A stretch of DNA of 64,000 bases, from the NCBI GenBank assembly GCA_003339415.1, contig PDHQ01000139.1, positions 1 to 64,000 of the forward strand, written 5' to 3'. Below the pieces are notes generated by a model, which worked only from the letters and a program-made list of their open reading frames with translations, was not told where the DNA came from and did not search any database. Both the position numbers and the translations under genes were made by a program. Positions 13,384-27,253 of the stretch are shown here, in pieces; within the stretch, counting starts at the first letter, position 1; each line of letters opens with the position of its first letter. This stretch comes from Ophiocordyceps camponoti-saundersi (nom. inval.). Taxonomy: Eukaryota; Ascomycota; Sordariomycetes; Hypocreales; Ophiocordycipitaceae.

Positions 13384-15470
13384 TTAATTAGTAATTATAT
13401 TAGTTAAATAGTTAATTATAAATTAGTAAGAGTAAAAAGATAAGTTTTATATAATAATAAAGAGCCTTTACGCCCGCTTTTATCTAATATATATGCTTTT
13501 ACCTTCTTTTAACCTTAGTCCTTACTAAAAAGCTATTAGGCCCGGTACTATTATTAATATTAAAAGATTAAAGTAATATATAATATATACTAATATTTAG
13601 TTCTTACCGAAGAGCTATATTAGCTTAATACTTTTTATTAACTTATATAATATTATTATAATAACGTTCCGGTAATATATCCCCTAATAATATAGCTTCT
13701 AATATTTTAGAAAACGAACCCTAGGAGGCTATAATTACGTTAACTATAATAAATAACTCCCTAGCTTTATATAATAAAATAATAAAAGGTAATACCTTAT
13801 CCTTTTATATTTAAACTTAAGGTATAAACTTAATATACTAGGATATATAACTTAATATTATAATAGCCCCTAAAAGAATTAAATTAATAATATTTATCGT
13901 ATAATAAATATATAATATTATTTATTTTAACCTTAATAAGGAAAACCTTCTTTATATAATCTAATTAAAACTTAAAGGCTAGACTTATTATTAGCTATAA
14001 TAAGTTTATTATATATTCCTTAAGGAACTAATTTAATTATAATTATATAATATATTCCGATTCTCGGAAAAGAGACCTTAATTTAGCGTTTTACGAAGCT
14101 TCTTACCGCCCTAATTCTTAACTATATTATAACCCCTAACCGATTATAGGAATTTATAATATAGTTAGATAACCCTCTCTTATTTAAATTAACTTTTCTA
14201 AATTATATAATATAACTTTTATATTAGGTATAAACCCCTAAGTTAAGATATATTTTAATATAGCTATAATAAAATATTATAGTAAAGCCTTTATAAGCTT
14301 TATTTTATATAAATTATACTTATAAGATATCGGCTCTTTTTAAGTTAATATATATATAGCTACTTTTAGTAATACTAATTCCGCCTTTCTTAGATATAAT
14401 AAATTAAGCCTTTATAAGTATTTTATAAGTATATTAACTATTACTAATATAATAAGTAATAAATAAACTAATTTCTTTAAATAAGGTTACCGCTTTCCTT
14501 CAAAGTTAGCGAAAAGATTAAAATTATATTAAGCAGCTATATAATATACTAATTAATAAAGCTTAGATTTTTCTTAGTTATTACTTATATATTAGTATAA
14601 TAAAAGATTAATTCTACGCTATTTTCCCTAATATCTTATCTAATAAGGCTTAAGATTATTATTTATATTTTATTAGATTAGATAAGTATTAGGATAAAAT
14701 CTATACTTTTTTAAACGCTTATTTTAATACTTATATAAACTATTTACTATATTAAATAGATTAAACTACTTTTTTATTTAATATTATATAATAATAATAA
14801 CTTAATAAAAGTATAATAAATAATCTTAATACCTTTTTTAATAAACTTTAACTTATTTAACGCGCCCTTAGCCTTAACTATTAAAAGGAAAAATAACTTC
14901 TTATTACTATTATATAAGCTTACCGCGATATCCGTAAACTTATATTAGCTATAATATTTTAAAATACCTTATATAAAATATTTATTAATCGCTTTCGCTT
15001 TTCCCTTACTATCGCTACTAATTAGATACTAAGCTAGTTCTTTATTAATCGGCGTTTTATTAACTATAATAAATATTATATAAATACTAGCTTACTTTCT
15101 TTTTCCCGCCCTTACTAATAATTATCTATATAACGCTACCCCTTATAAGGATAACGTTTCTAACCTTATATAATATAAAAGTATTTTATATATAAAAAAG
15201 AAAGTTACTAGTTTATAAACTATAACTTAGATAACTTTAAGCGTATATATAAATAATACCTTACTAGCTATAAAAAAACTAACTAAGAACCCCCTATTAA
15301 TAATAAATTTTATATATTTCTTTTATTATATAAAGGGTCTAATAGCTAAGATTCCTAATTCTTTTAGTTATATAATAATAATAATAAAAACTTTAATATT
15401 AATAAGGATATTATATATAGGGAAAACGCTATTTCTTTTTTAATAATAGCGGCTTATATATACTAACTTA
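13384..15470 (+). pseudogene. D1 5' coding region, gag side (degraded)
   Basis: About 2.1 kb between the 5' LTR of D1 and the insertion point of element E. By position it should hold gag and the start of pol of the copia element. I could not identify domains: CA and TG are largely lost and stops occur every few codons. It resumes after E at 22394. The call rests on position inside D1, not on recognised motifs. Confidence 0.5.
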
Positions 15471-15719
15471 TATAAGGGATTCGGGCTGCGCCCGAATAGC
15501 TAAGTCACGTGGAGGTGCTTAGTTAAGTCCGCGCGTATAACGGGCGCGGGGTATATATAGGTATATATAATTAGTTAGCGCCGCGTGCAGGATAAGCGCG
15601 GGCTATATACAGACTATAACCCTAAGTATATATACCGTATATACCTTAAAACCTCTTAAATTAATCTATATAAATAAAGTTAGCTTTTTATAAACGTTAA
15701 AAAATATAAAACTTTTATA
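15471..15719 (+). repeat. Left LTR of E
   Basis: 249 bp, the better preserved of the pair. It contains a perfect hairpin, ATTCGGGC-TGC-GCCCGAAT, at 15479-15497. In the right LTR the left arm has become ATTTAGGC, so RIP has broken the stem on one side only. Confidence 0.92.
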
Positions 15720-18700
15720 ATAAAATAACTTTAACTATAGATAACTTTAATATTTAATAAGCTATTATTACCTAGCTTTTAAAGTAATAAGCTATTATTA
15801 CGGAGCTTTAAAGCTTTATACGCTAATAGTACTATTTTATATAGCTCCTTAAGTAATAATAGTTATAACCTTACTATAAGCCGCTACCTCTTAGCTTACT
15901 ATTTAATAGTAATAAGAACCTTTTTCTAATATAGCGCTCCCTTATATCTTATAAGCTATAAGCGGACTAGGCCTTTATTAGTACCGCTTATAACTAATAA
16001 GTATTTCTATATTAATACTTATCTTTTATAATTTAAGCTAAGGTAACCTTATTCTTTAAGTAAGGTACTAAATATAAATATAACCTTAACTATTTCCTTA
16101 GTTATCTTAATACTATATTTACTAACTTATACTAGCGCTAAATAGCTATAATAAAGCTTAAATACCTTATATAAAGCGCTTCTAAGTCTTTCTCTAATTT
16201 CCTTATTTATTTTAAAGCTAAGCTTACTTTAGTAAATAATATTAAATAAGCTAATAAGATTAAGGTTATATACCTTTATTATACCTTTACCTTAGCCTTT
16301 TATTAATATTATATAAAGTATAATATTCCCCTAACTAAGTATATTATCGCTATTATTAGGATCCGCGCTATTATTATAAATATTAAGTTATTTTATTTTA
16401 AAAATAAAGGCCGGACGCCCTTACTTTCTATTTTTAAGCTATTTTAAGATACCTTAATAACTAATATATATTAGGCTAGCACTTAGCCGCGCTTTAATAA
16501 ATATAATAATCCCCCCTCTTAAGGCTAAAATAGCCGCGGTAGTAAGACTTATTATTAGGTAACTAAGGCTAATAGCGATAAGATTATAAAATAGCGCGCT
16601 AAGGGCCGCTACCTCCGCTATAGCGGTACTAGCTATTTCTCGCGTAAATATAAGCTTAATCCTCCCTTACTAGCCTTTTTAGTCTACTTTATAGATACCG
16701 TAAAAAAGAAGGAGAACCTTACTTTAGATTAAGGAAACGAATCCCCCTTATACTAAGTTTTTTATAAGGAAAGGACTCTTATAGTAATATTACTTATAGA
16801 ATATTAAATAACTATTTTACGGATATTAGTTAGAATATAAACTCGCCTCCTTTTTTTCTTTTTATATTTATAAATTTTTATTTTTTTATTATTATATAAG
16901 CGGATAATAGCTATAATTACTATACCGCTATAAGCGAATCTTTTATATAGCCTTATTAGCTAAAGTGAATTCCCCTTTTTTACTTATAAGTAATTTATAT
17001 TATTATATAGATACGCTATTAGTAGCGTATACGCTTTAAGCTATACTTATCTATCCGCTACCTTAATCCGCTTTATAGCTAATATTAATAGCTAATAATT
17101 GCTTATAATAGCGTATATAATTCTAAGCCTTACTTAGGACTTAATTTTTAGCTTACTTTAAATAGCGTATAATAATATTTTACTATATTCTAATAAGTAG
17201 GAAATTATAGTTTATTTTACTAGTAGATTAGTTATCTTATACTCCGAATCTTAATAAGTTCTTTACTTTATTATAGCTATTCTTAGCTTTATCTTCGCGG
17301 CCCTTATCTACTATAAATCTTAGTAGTATATTAATTACTAATTCCTTACTATTAGCTTATAAGATATCTTTTACGTTTTATATATTATAACTTTTACCTT
17401 AATTATAGGCCCCTTTTTACCTTTTAAAATATTAGATTTTACTAACTTTTTTAATAAGGAGAAAGTAAGTATATTACCCCCTTACTATAATAGTTATAGT
17501 TACTATATCTAACTTTACTAAGAACTTAATAATTCCTTACCCCTTTTACTTTAAAGTTTACTTTATAATATACTTTACGAATATTTCCTTAAAGTTTAGA
17601 AATAAATTATTAACTTAATAAATAAAAGATAAATCCGCGCTAGCTTATTATCTATAGCCGCCCTTATTTTATTTATAAAAAAGTTAGGAGGCGGGTAGCG
17701 CTTTTATATTAACTATTACGCTTTAAATAAAATAATAAAGTAAAATTATTATCTCCTTTTATTTATTAAAAAGACGCTTTATAGCCTTTTAAGTACCTGC
17801 TAGTTTATAAAACTTAATATTTATATTACCTTTTATAAGCTTTATATTATAAAAGGCGAGGAATACCTTATAGCTTTCTATACTTAATTTAATTTATTTA
17901 AATATTTTATTTACTTTTTTAGCCTTATAAGTACGCTTACTATATTTTAGCATTATATTAATATTACTCTTAGTAACTCCTTAAAAGACTTTATTATAAT
18001 ATACTTAAATAATATCCTTATTTATTTAAAAGGTTTTTATTTTAATTATTAATATAAGGTATATATTATATTTTTATATTTTTATTAAGCTAAGCTTTTC
18101 CTTAACTTTAATAAATATAACTTTATTATTTCTAAAGTTAAGTATTTAGAGTTTATTATTTATATTAGTAAAAAAGTATAGCTAGACTTTATTAAAGTTT
18201 TTATAATTTTAAAATAAAAAGCGCTAACTTATATTTAAGTTATATATAGTTTTCTTAAGTTTATTAACTTTTATTATAATTTATACCTTACTTTTTAAAC
18301 CTTATAGCCTTTTTAATTAAGTTTACGAAATGCGGCGCGCCTTTTTACTAAACTAATAAATATTAGCTTACTTTTAATATATTTAAGTCCGCGTTTATCT
18401 TTACCCCTATCCTCGCTTAGTAAAATCTAAACTATAATATTATTATTAAAGCTAACTATTTTAATAAAGTAATTAGTAAATATTTTTCCTAATTTAGCTT
18501 AGACTATATTCTTTAGCTTATTATATATTACTTTAAGAAACTTTTACTTATAAAATAGAATTATATAATTTATAATAAAGAATTTCTCGCTATTATTTTT
18601 TACCTTAAAGCGTAATTTACTAAATTATATATAATTACCTAGCTATTTTTTATTTTTATAAATTATAAGGCCTTAAAGTATTTTACTATATTTAAAGCTA

Positions 18701-20270
18701 TAATAAAATATTAGGCGCGTTAGGCTAAGATACTTACCTTTTTTAATTTCCGCCTTTAGTATTATTTTAGCGTATAAGCGTTATAGCTTAACGCGCTCTC
18801 TTAATAAGAATAAGATCGCTATAAAATAGAGAAGCGCTTTAGTTAAATTATATAGCCTATATTTATCTACTTCTTTAAATTATAGCTAGTTTAGTTTAGC
18901 CTAGCCTTATCTTAGTTCCTTATAGGTATACCTCCTACTTAGGACGCCCCGGCCTCTTTTTATAATAAAACTTTATAAGACTTTTAGTTAAAGGCTCTTT
19001 ATATTAATTTCCTTTATTATATACGCTACTAAGTAGTTTAATTAAGCGCTTAGAAGTTTCTGCTAAAAGCGGGTATTTATAAATAAGTTATAAATTATTT
19101 TATCTTTACTTATAGATAGCTATAATTCTAGGGCTATCTCTAAGTTTTTAAATAAGAACTTTTAACTATTATACTTATTTAATAAACTTATAATTCCTTT
19201 ATAATAAGATATTTTAATAAGAATATTACTTTTATATTTCTTTAATATAAGTTTTATTAAAATAATATATTTACGGATATAATATATTTTATTTATAATT
19301 ATTAATATTATAAAGATTACCTTAATTATTAGCGCTATTAAGGGTTACTTTAGCTATTATCTATTTTTAAATAGTTTTAGATAACCCTCTTTATAAACTT
19401 TATAACTAAGCTACCCGCCGCTTTAAAGTCCTAGCCTTATTTCCTAATAATTATTATAAATCGCTTATTAAGATATATTTAGCTTAAAGCTATAATATTT
19501 ATAAATATTAAGTAATATACTAAGCGCTTTATTTAATACTAATAATAGTTTTATAACTTCCCTTATAAGTTAATTTCTAATTATAATTCTAATTAAATAA
19601 GCTATTTTTAATTTACTTTTTATTATCTTACTAAGGTTAATAAGCTATTTTCTATAATATATTAATCTTAAACTAATAGTAATATAAAATATATAAATTA
19701 AAAAATATAAGCTATTCTTTATTATATAATCTCCTTTTTATAATTTAATTAGCTATACTACTTATTTATTTACTAGCTTATTTTAAATAATTAAGACTTA
19801 TTTATAATAAATATTAATCCTAATTACTTATTTTATAGCTTTAATATTACCTTTCTTAACTAGCTAGCGGAGGCGGCTACCCTTATCTTTTCCCTAAAAA
19901 GCTAAGCTATAGCGTTTACTTATTTCTTTTATAATAGCGTTAAACTAATATAAGCTTTTATCGCTTAAGCCTAATAGCGGTAATAAGACTCCTTAAATAA
20001 GTCTTACTAACTTACGGAACGGTTTTAAATTAGTAACTTTATATAGCTTAACTTTACTTATATATAATTTAACTATTTATTTTAAAAGCTTAATTACCTT
20101 AAAAGTAAATATAAAGTAATAGCTATATTAACGCTACTTACTATTATTTTTAATATATTACTTAATATTTACTTTACTTTTTATATTAACTTTATTAAGC
20201 GTAATATTAGTAACTTTTTACTATCTTAATTATTTACTAACTCTTAGCTAAATTTTTTTCTTTATTTTTT
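15720..20270 (+). pseudogene. E gag-pol region, Ty3/gypsy (degraded)
   Basis: Plus-strand polyprotein remnant. The reverse transcriptase active-site block is at 18002-18028 and reads Y-L-N-N-I-L-I-Y-L; the family has two aspartates where N-N is seen, a GAY-to-AAY change expected from RIP. About 50 codons upstream the fingers and palm continue (LSNSLKDFII). The RNase H/connection begins at 18382 (FKSAFIFTPILA) and continues to about 18620 (NYIIYNKEFLAII). Integrase should follow at about 19.3-20.2 kb but is not clearly readable. The gag and protease parts (15.7-17.4 kb) are too mutated to define. Stops interrupt every frame, so no protein is made. Confidence 0.85.
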
Positions 20271-22140
20271 TTATAATAACTTATCTTTAATTAAATATAA
20301 AGTTAAGAAAATCTTCGCTATAAAAAATACTAAAAGTTAGCGCTTATAAGGTAAAATATTTTATTAACTTATTTTTATAAAATAAAAAAATTATATTATT
20401 TTAATTTAAAAGCTATTTAATAATTTTAAATATTATATAATATTAAACTATTTTAAATTTATATAAGAGAATATATATTTTTATAATAGCTTTAAGTAAA
20501 CTTAATTATATATTTATTAAACGCTTTTTATAACTAATTATCCCTTTTAAATAACTTTCCTCCCTTATTATATAAGTATAATATTACTTTTTTATTTTTT
20601 ATTTCCTTTTATTCTTTATTTACTTACTCCTCCTCTCTCTTTATATTAGCTTTAAGCTAATATTTACCTTCTCCGCCTCCTCCCTATAATCTTTTATTAT
20701 AGTTAATTAACTTAGGAGATTATTATAGCGCTAGCTATAGCTTAGCGCTAATATTAACTTACGATAAATATATCCCCGGGTAGGGGAGGGTATATTTTAA
20801 AATTAGGAGAATATTTAATATAATACTAATAGCGGGAGTTTTACTTATCCCGCTTCTAGGCTACGCGCGCCGCGCGCGGGCGTTAGCGTAAACTTATTTT
20901 ACTAATATATAATAAAAAAAGAGGATAAATAACGCGCGTAAGCGCTAAGTAATTAAAAGCTAGGTAATATATATAAGTTAGCGGAGGCGGCGTATTATAT
21001 AATAATAGGTAAGCTTAATATATTATATAAATTAATTAGCGTTATAATTATTTAATAAAAAATATTATTTTTTTCCTTATTTTTTTATTTTTATATATTA
21101 ATATTTACTTAGCGGTTTATAATTTAAGTAGCTTACTTATTTTATTATTACTTAAGAATTTATTACTATTATTCCTTTTATTATTAAAAAAATATTTTAT
21201 ATTATAAGGTAAAAAAGTTAAAGCTAGTAGCGAGGGCGCCTTATAATTATTATAATTATTACTAATATTATATTATTATTAAGAATATATTATAAGTTAA
21301 GGTATATAAAGTAAGTATAGCGATTATATTATTAATAATAAAGATAAGCGTAAAAGATTATTATTACTTAAGCGTAAAAAGGGCGTAAAAGTTAGTTACT
21401 AAGCGTAATATAATATATATAATAGCTAATATAGTTTATAAGTAATTAATATAAATAAGAAACTTTAGCGTAAGCTAGGCGCGCTAGCTAAAAACTTTTT
21501 TAGCGTAGGGGCGAGCGGGTAAGGTAATAGCTTATTATTCCCTAACTATTATCTATAAATTATAAATAGCCCGCTATAAGCGTATATTTATAGTAAAAAG
21601 GTATTTTTCTTAAAGGTACTATTTTCGCTATTACCTATACGCTTTATAAGCCGCTTTATAACTATATTAATAGTTAATATTATAACTATTATAAAAATTT
21701 TAAATATAAGGAATATATAAATATTTTACTTTTTATAATATAGTAACATTTTTATTATTTAAATTCCCCTTTATAATATATTTACTTATTATATAAGATA
21801 ATATTTATAGCTAATTAAATAATATATTAAAGCGGTAAAATAATAACTTAATAAATATAAAAAGCTTAAAAAATAATAATAATAGAAAAAAAAAATAGCT
21901 ATAAAAAGCTTAGAAAATAATAATAATAAAAAAAAGAATTATAAGAATATAATAATAGAATAATAAAATATAAAGCTTAGAGAAAAATTTACTTAGTAAA
22001 ATAAAAATAATATAATTAACTTAAGGAGAAAAAGAAAAAAGGAGGAAGAAAAATTTTCTATATAAGAGGTATTTTAACTTATACCTTATATATATATATA
22101 CTATAATTAGAAATACTTTTTTTCTAAAGGCGGCGGGGTA
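20271..22140 (+). other. E 3' region between pol and right LTR
   Basis: About 1.87 kb, very AT-rich with patches of GCGC. It may hold a C-terminal extension of the polyprotein or a 3' untranslated region. A loose AAGCTTAGAAAATAATAATA repeat occurs at 21860-21990. No domain was recognised. Confidence 0.4.
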
Positions 22141-22388
22141 TATAAGGGATTTAGGCTACGCCCGAATAGCTAAGTTATATAAAGGTGCTTAGTTAAGTCC
22201 GCGCATATAATAGGCGCGGGGTATATATAGGTATATATAATTAGTTAGCGCTGCGCGCGGACGGGCGCGGGCTATATATAAACTATAACCTTAAGTGCGT
22301 ATATTATATATACTTTAAAACCTCTTAAGTTATTCTATATTAATAGAGTTAGCTTTTTATAAATATTAAAAAATGTAGGACTTTTATA
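22141..22388 (+). repeat. Right LTR of E
   Basis: 248 bp, paired with 15471-15719. Differences are mainly transitions. The adjoining ACTTA at 22389-22393 completes the target duplication. Confidence 0.92.
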
Positions 22389-22393
22389 ACTTA

Positions 22394-25300
22394 CTAGAGA
22401 TAATATTTATTAACTTAAGTCCCTAGCGGTGCTTACGGAATAATTCCTCCTCTCTAATTTATATTATATAATATATTAAGGTAAACTTTAAAATATAAAA
22501 CTTATATAAATTTCTATAATAGGTAAACTATAAGCAGAGGCTTATATATAAGAATACCCTTATATAATAATAAACTAAACTCGAACTAATAATATAATTT
22601 ATTTTAGCTTTTTAAAACTAACTTAGCTAATTAGTACTATTATTATATAAAACCCCTTTAGCAAAGTTTTTTATTATATTCTTAATACCTTTACGCTATT
22701 CCTTTTTTACCTTAAAGATACTAACCGCTTTTATACTTTTTATTATAATATAATAATATTATAATCTCTATTATTAGGAAATAGGGATATTTATTTTTTA
22801 ATATATTCTAAACTAAATTTATATTATATTATATTAAATAAGAATTATAATAGCTATATTAACGCTTCGGGCACCCTTATACTTAGTAACTATATAACTT
22901 ATTAAAAAAGGCTAGTCCTTCTAATATTACGCTAATATCGTTTAAATCTATTTAATATTTTTACTATTAATACTAATTATATAATATAAAGCCTAAGCGT
23001 TTTAAATTTTTTATTAAGGATAATTATAATTTTAACTATTCTCTTATAATTAATATCTTTTATCTTAGCGGTAAGCCGGTCCTATATATTATAAATAAAG
23101 TAACCTCTTTCTAAGCTATATATTTTATATAAAGTATATCCGCTATAAATACTTAAAACGCTTTATATAGTTATTAAATTTATATTTACTAAGGTCTTTT
23201 AGATATTCTCTCCTATAACGCTAGAATAAACTTCTCCTTTATAAAGTTTTATATAAATACGAAACTACTTAAGATTATATATAAAAAAATACTTATTAGG
23301 GTATACTAAGCTATTAAGAAAGTTAAATATATATATACCCCTCTCCGCTAAGTATATAATATTTTATAATAAGATACTAGCTTTAAAACTAATAATATTA
23401 TTATTCTCTAAATAGCTATAAAAGCTATAAATAATATAGCTAGCTTAGATAGCCTTATCCTTATACTCTTTATTTTTAGCGTATACCTTTATATTTTATA
23501 TAACTTACCTCTTTCCCTAATATTATTATACGCGCTTATATAATTTAAAAAGTAATAAAATAAGTATAATAAATTAAAGCTTAAGCGGATATTTTACGCG
23601 CTTTATATACCCGAAATAGCCTTAATTTATACGATATTTTATCCCTTTCTTTATAAAGCGAAGTTCTTCTCTAATATAGGAAGAATAAATAGTAAGGCCT
23701 TTTTCAGATTTCTAGCTTTAATAGCTAAGATATTATATTAAAGCTCTCCTTAGAACTTATACGCTTTTATACGATATACGTAAAGCCTTATTTCCGCTCT
23801 CTCTTAACTTTATTTATATATACTAAAGAAAATATAATTTAAAATCCTAATTATAGCTCCTAAGGATAAGAATATATATAATATATACTATACTGCTTTT
23901 ATTATAACTAAGGAGAAGGATAACTATACCTTAGCTGTATAACTTAGATAATAAGGCGTTATTATTACTTCTAGCTAACTGTTTAAAGCCTTAAACTATA
24001 ATGAAATTAACACTTTATCTACTTAAAAAGTTTTTATATTTATATAATATAACTTTTCTACTAATCTTATATAGTAGATTTTTAAAATACGCCTTATATA
24101 AGAGGTAAAGAATTAAAATAACTACCTATATAAAAAATCTTAAGTAGTTATATAAGGCTATAGTAATAATAATAAGGAGGAAATTTTTATTAAATTACTT
24201 ATAATTTTACGTATATTATAGCGCCTTCTTCTTACCCTTAAACTAACCTTAATAAAATAAGATAATATATATAGAAAATTATAAGATATTACTTAAGCTT
24301 ATATATAGTCTTTTAATCCGCTATATTATATAATTTATATTTACTTACTAAAGAAACTTTAAGATTAGTACTTTTCTTATACTTTTTTATATATTAAGAA
24401 ATTATTATATAACTTTATAGAATTAAGCTTATATTAGTTAAAGATATATTTTAACTATTATTATATAAAGTTACTTATAAAGCCTTTATTATATAACTTA
24501 TATCTTTTCTATATTATAGCTTAACTAGATATATTTAGTATAATTAGCTTATAAATAAACGATATTTTCTTATTTACTTTTAAATCTTTCTTTACGCTTA
24601 AGGAAATAGAATTAAATAAGGTAAAGTCTTATATAAAGCTTTAAACGTTCCTTATAAATAGCACTTCGGTTAACTTTAATAGTAGCCGCATTACTTAATA
24701 ATCGTATAATATTATCCTTATATAAAAAGGATAAGCTATTAAACTTAAAGTTGTTAACTCTAACGCTGCTACGGCCTTATAAGATTTTATTAGTTAATAA
24801 GCCCGTAGCGTATATATAGCTTTAACTTATTAGCCGGAAGCTTTATATAACCTTACTATTATTACTTAAATAACTAATCCTTCCTTTTAAGATATTATAA
24901 TATTTAATAAATATATTTAATAGTAAATTAATAACGCTTAATAAAGGCTATATTTTATCCTTAAACCTTACTTATACGAAACTATTTATTTTTACGGATA
25001 GGTTTTTTATAAATAATAGAGACCTTATATTATAGCTTAATACTTTTATTATCCTTAGCGAAGAGGATTAATTAGCAGACTTATTTATTATATAAGGTAA
25101 TATTCTTTATTAAACTTTTACTAAGTATAAATAGGTTATATAAAGCGTTTTAGTAAGTAAACTATATAATATAGTTAATAGGGTTAACCTTAGGCTATTA
25201 CTTTATATTACTATTTAAAATATTATATAATCCCTTAGCTACCTCTTAATCTCTTTTATTCTATATACGGATTCTAAATTATTATAAAACTACTTAGTAA

Positions 25301-25510
25301 AGCTTAGCTTAATAATTAAGAAAAGGCTTATAATTAATATTATAGCTATCTATAAGTTATAAAAATATAAAGAGATCTTAGAGATCTGTTAGATTAATAG
25401 AAAGAATAACCTAGCTAACGCCTATATAAAGAACAGACTAAACTTAGCCTTATTAACTCTTGTTTCTACGAATTTCTATAAATTATATATTAAAGTAATA
25501 GTTTAATAGC
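22394..25510 (+). pseudogene. D1 pol region, Ty1/copia with RNase H (degraded)
   Basis: Continuation of D1 after the E insertion. The end of the copia polyprotein can be read on the plus strand. From 24985 the frame gives FIFTDRFFINNRDLI, followed at about 25140-25170 by SVLVSKLYNIV and at 25264 by YTDSKLL. The stretch KRLIINIIAIYK and then NRKNNLANAYIKNRLN ends near 25453. These match, in order, the RNase H of one fungal copia lineage (first aspartate, catalytic ExxA-type block, TDS block, and the D-x-x-A-D near the end, here N-N-L-A-N). Acidic residues have often become N or K, and stops are frequent. Integrase and reverse transcriptase should precede it but are not clear. Confidence 0.8.
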
Positions 25511-26975
25511 TTACCTAGGTTATATATAACTTACGCTTATTTTTCTTTCTCTTTTTTATTTTTTTTACTATTATCTTATATATTCTTACTATATTTTTTT
25601 TATCTATATTTCTTTTACTATTTTATATTATATTTTCTAGTAGAAAAATTATTATTATTTATTCCTAGGTATTATTTAACCCTTACGCCTTTTTTAAAGT
25701 AAAGAATAAAACGCCCTTATAATTTTTTTTATTTTTCCTTATTATCCGAGACTCCTACTTATTTTTATTCCTCTCCTTATTTCCCTAGTCTAAGGATTAA
25801 TAATACTATTATTATTAAATACTATTAAGTACTCCTTTATATTTAGAGGCGCCCCCCGATTACTATAAATACTATCCCCCTCTTACCCTTATCGGCTAAT
25901 ATTATCTTAGTTCTTACTATAGCTCGCACTATCGCTTAGCTAGACTAGCTTACCTATAATATAGATAGCTATTATATAAAGAAATAATATATTATATATA
26001 ACCGCTATATATAAGTTATATATACGCTATAACTATTTATATAATATATATTAAACAGATAAGGATTTTTAGCGTAGATAGTATATAGCTTTAAAGCTAC
26101 TACTCCCTAGCTTATTATTAAAATAGCTAGGAAATAAGAAAGTTATTATATAATAATAGCAAATATATACGTTAAGTTCTAAGTTATATTTAAACGTAAG
26201 ATAATATTATATAATAGCTAAGCTACTAACTATATCTTAGCCTTCTATTTTTAAATAAGTTTCTTATTATATAATAGCCGCGATATTTTTTTATATATAT
26301 TTAAGGCTATTTATTATAAGACCTAATAATACTCCTCGCTATTATATAATACCTTTACTTATTAAAAACTAGGCCGGTTTCTAATAACGCTATTAGAGTA
26401 AGGCGGTATATTATATAACTAATATCTATTAATATATATAATTAAGATATATCGTACGATTTTCTAACTTTAGTTAAAGATACTTAAAGTTATTATTATT
26501 ATCTTTATCGCTAGCGCTAAAGAAGAAAAAAAGAAGAAAGAAAGAGAAGAAGAGAGGGAGGAGAAGGGAGGAAGGAGGGGTATTTATACCCCTCTAAGAG
26601 CGGTAGGGCGCGGTAAAATCCGATTTTCTATAATAATTTTTAATATTTTTAATATAAAGTTATAAAAGGTAATATTATTACTTATTTTCCTTAATAATAC
26701 GATTACTAAGAACCTTAATACTAAAACCTTTATAAAATATATTATAAATTAGGTTATCTAATAATATAACTTTTACTTTTTAGCTAGTAGCTGATTTTTC
26801 TATCTCTTTTTATAACGGTATATAGGGCATTATTTACCTTTATAATTTTTTTAATATTATATATATTATATTTATTTAATATTATGTAACTATTTTTCTT
26901 TAATATATCTATATTTTATAAATTACGGAGTTTTTTCTTTATATAATACTCTTTTTATAAAAAGAAAAAGTTAAG
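25511..26975 (+). other. D1 3' non-coding region
   Basis: About 1.46 kb between the end of RNase H and the 3' LTR, unusually long for a copia element. It has a purine-rich block (26523-26580) and a GC-rich block with GGAGGGGTATTTATACCCC at about 26573-26591. That block and the following sequence reappear in reverse at the very end of the window (63575-64000), so the region belongs to the element. The last bases are a purine tract next to the LTR. Confidence 0.65.
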
Positions 26976-27253
26976 TATTAGTATTATCTCTCTATACCCT
27001 TTTATATCTATTATGCGATATATATATAAAGGATAACCTAGATATAGGGGAATCCCTAACGAAATATATATTAGCACTTAAGTTATACTTTATACGACTT
27101 AGGGGATAGGAGATATCTTAGGAAGGAAGAAGGGGGTATAAGGGTAGAATATTAACTAGCTATATAGCCGCTCTTCCTCGTATAAAGTAGGAAGAGTATC
27201 TATCTCTAATTATTATCGATTTAGGTTACTTTTTACTTCTCTTATCTATATAT

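Larger units (their letters stand above)
15471..22388 (+). mobile_element. E: complete Ty3/gypsy retrotransposon nested in D1
   Basis: A 6,918-bp element with LTRs at 15471-15719 and 22141-22388. The LTR ends read TATAA...TTATA, the RIP form of TGTAA...TTACA, and a perfect 5-bp TSD, ACTTA, stands at 15466-15470 and 22389-22393. A purine-rich GGCGGCGGGG tract precedes the right LTR. Reverse transcriptase, then RNase H, are readable on the plus strand, with room for integrase after them, the Ty3/gypsy order. It must be younger than D1, which it interrupts. Stop codons throughout show it is dead. Confidence 0.92.
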
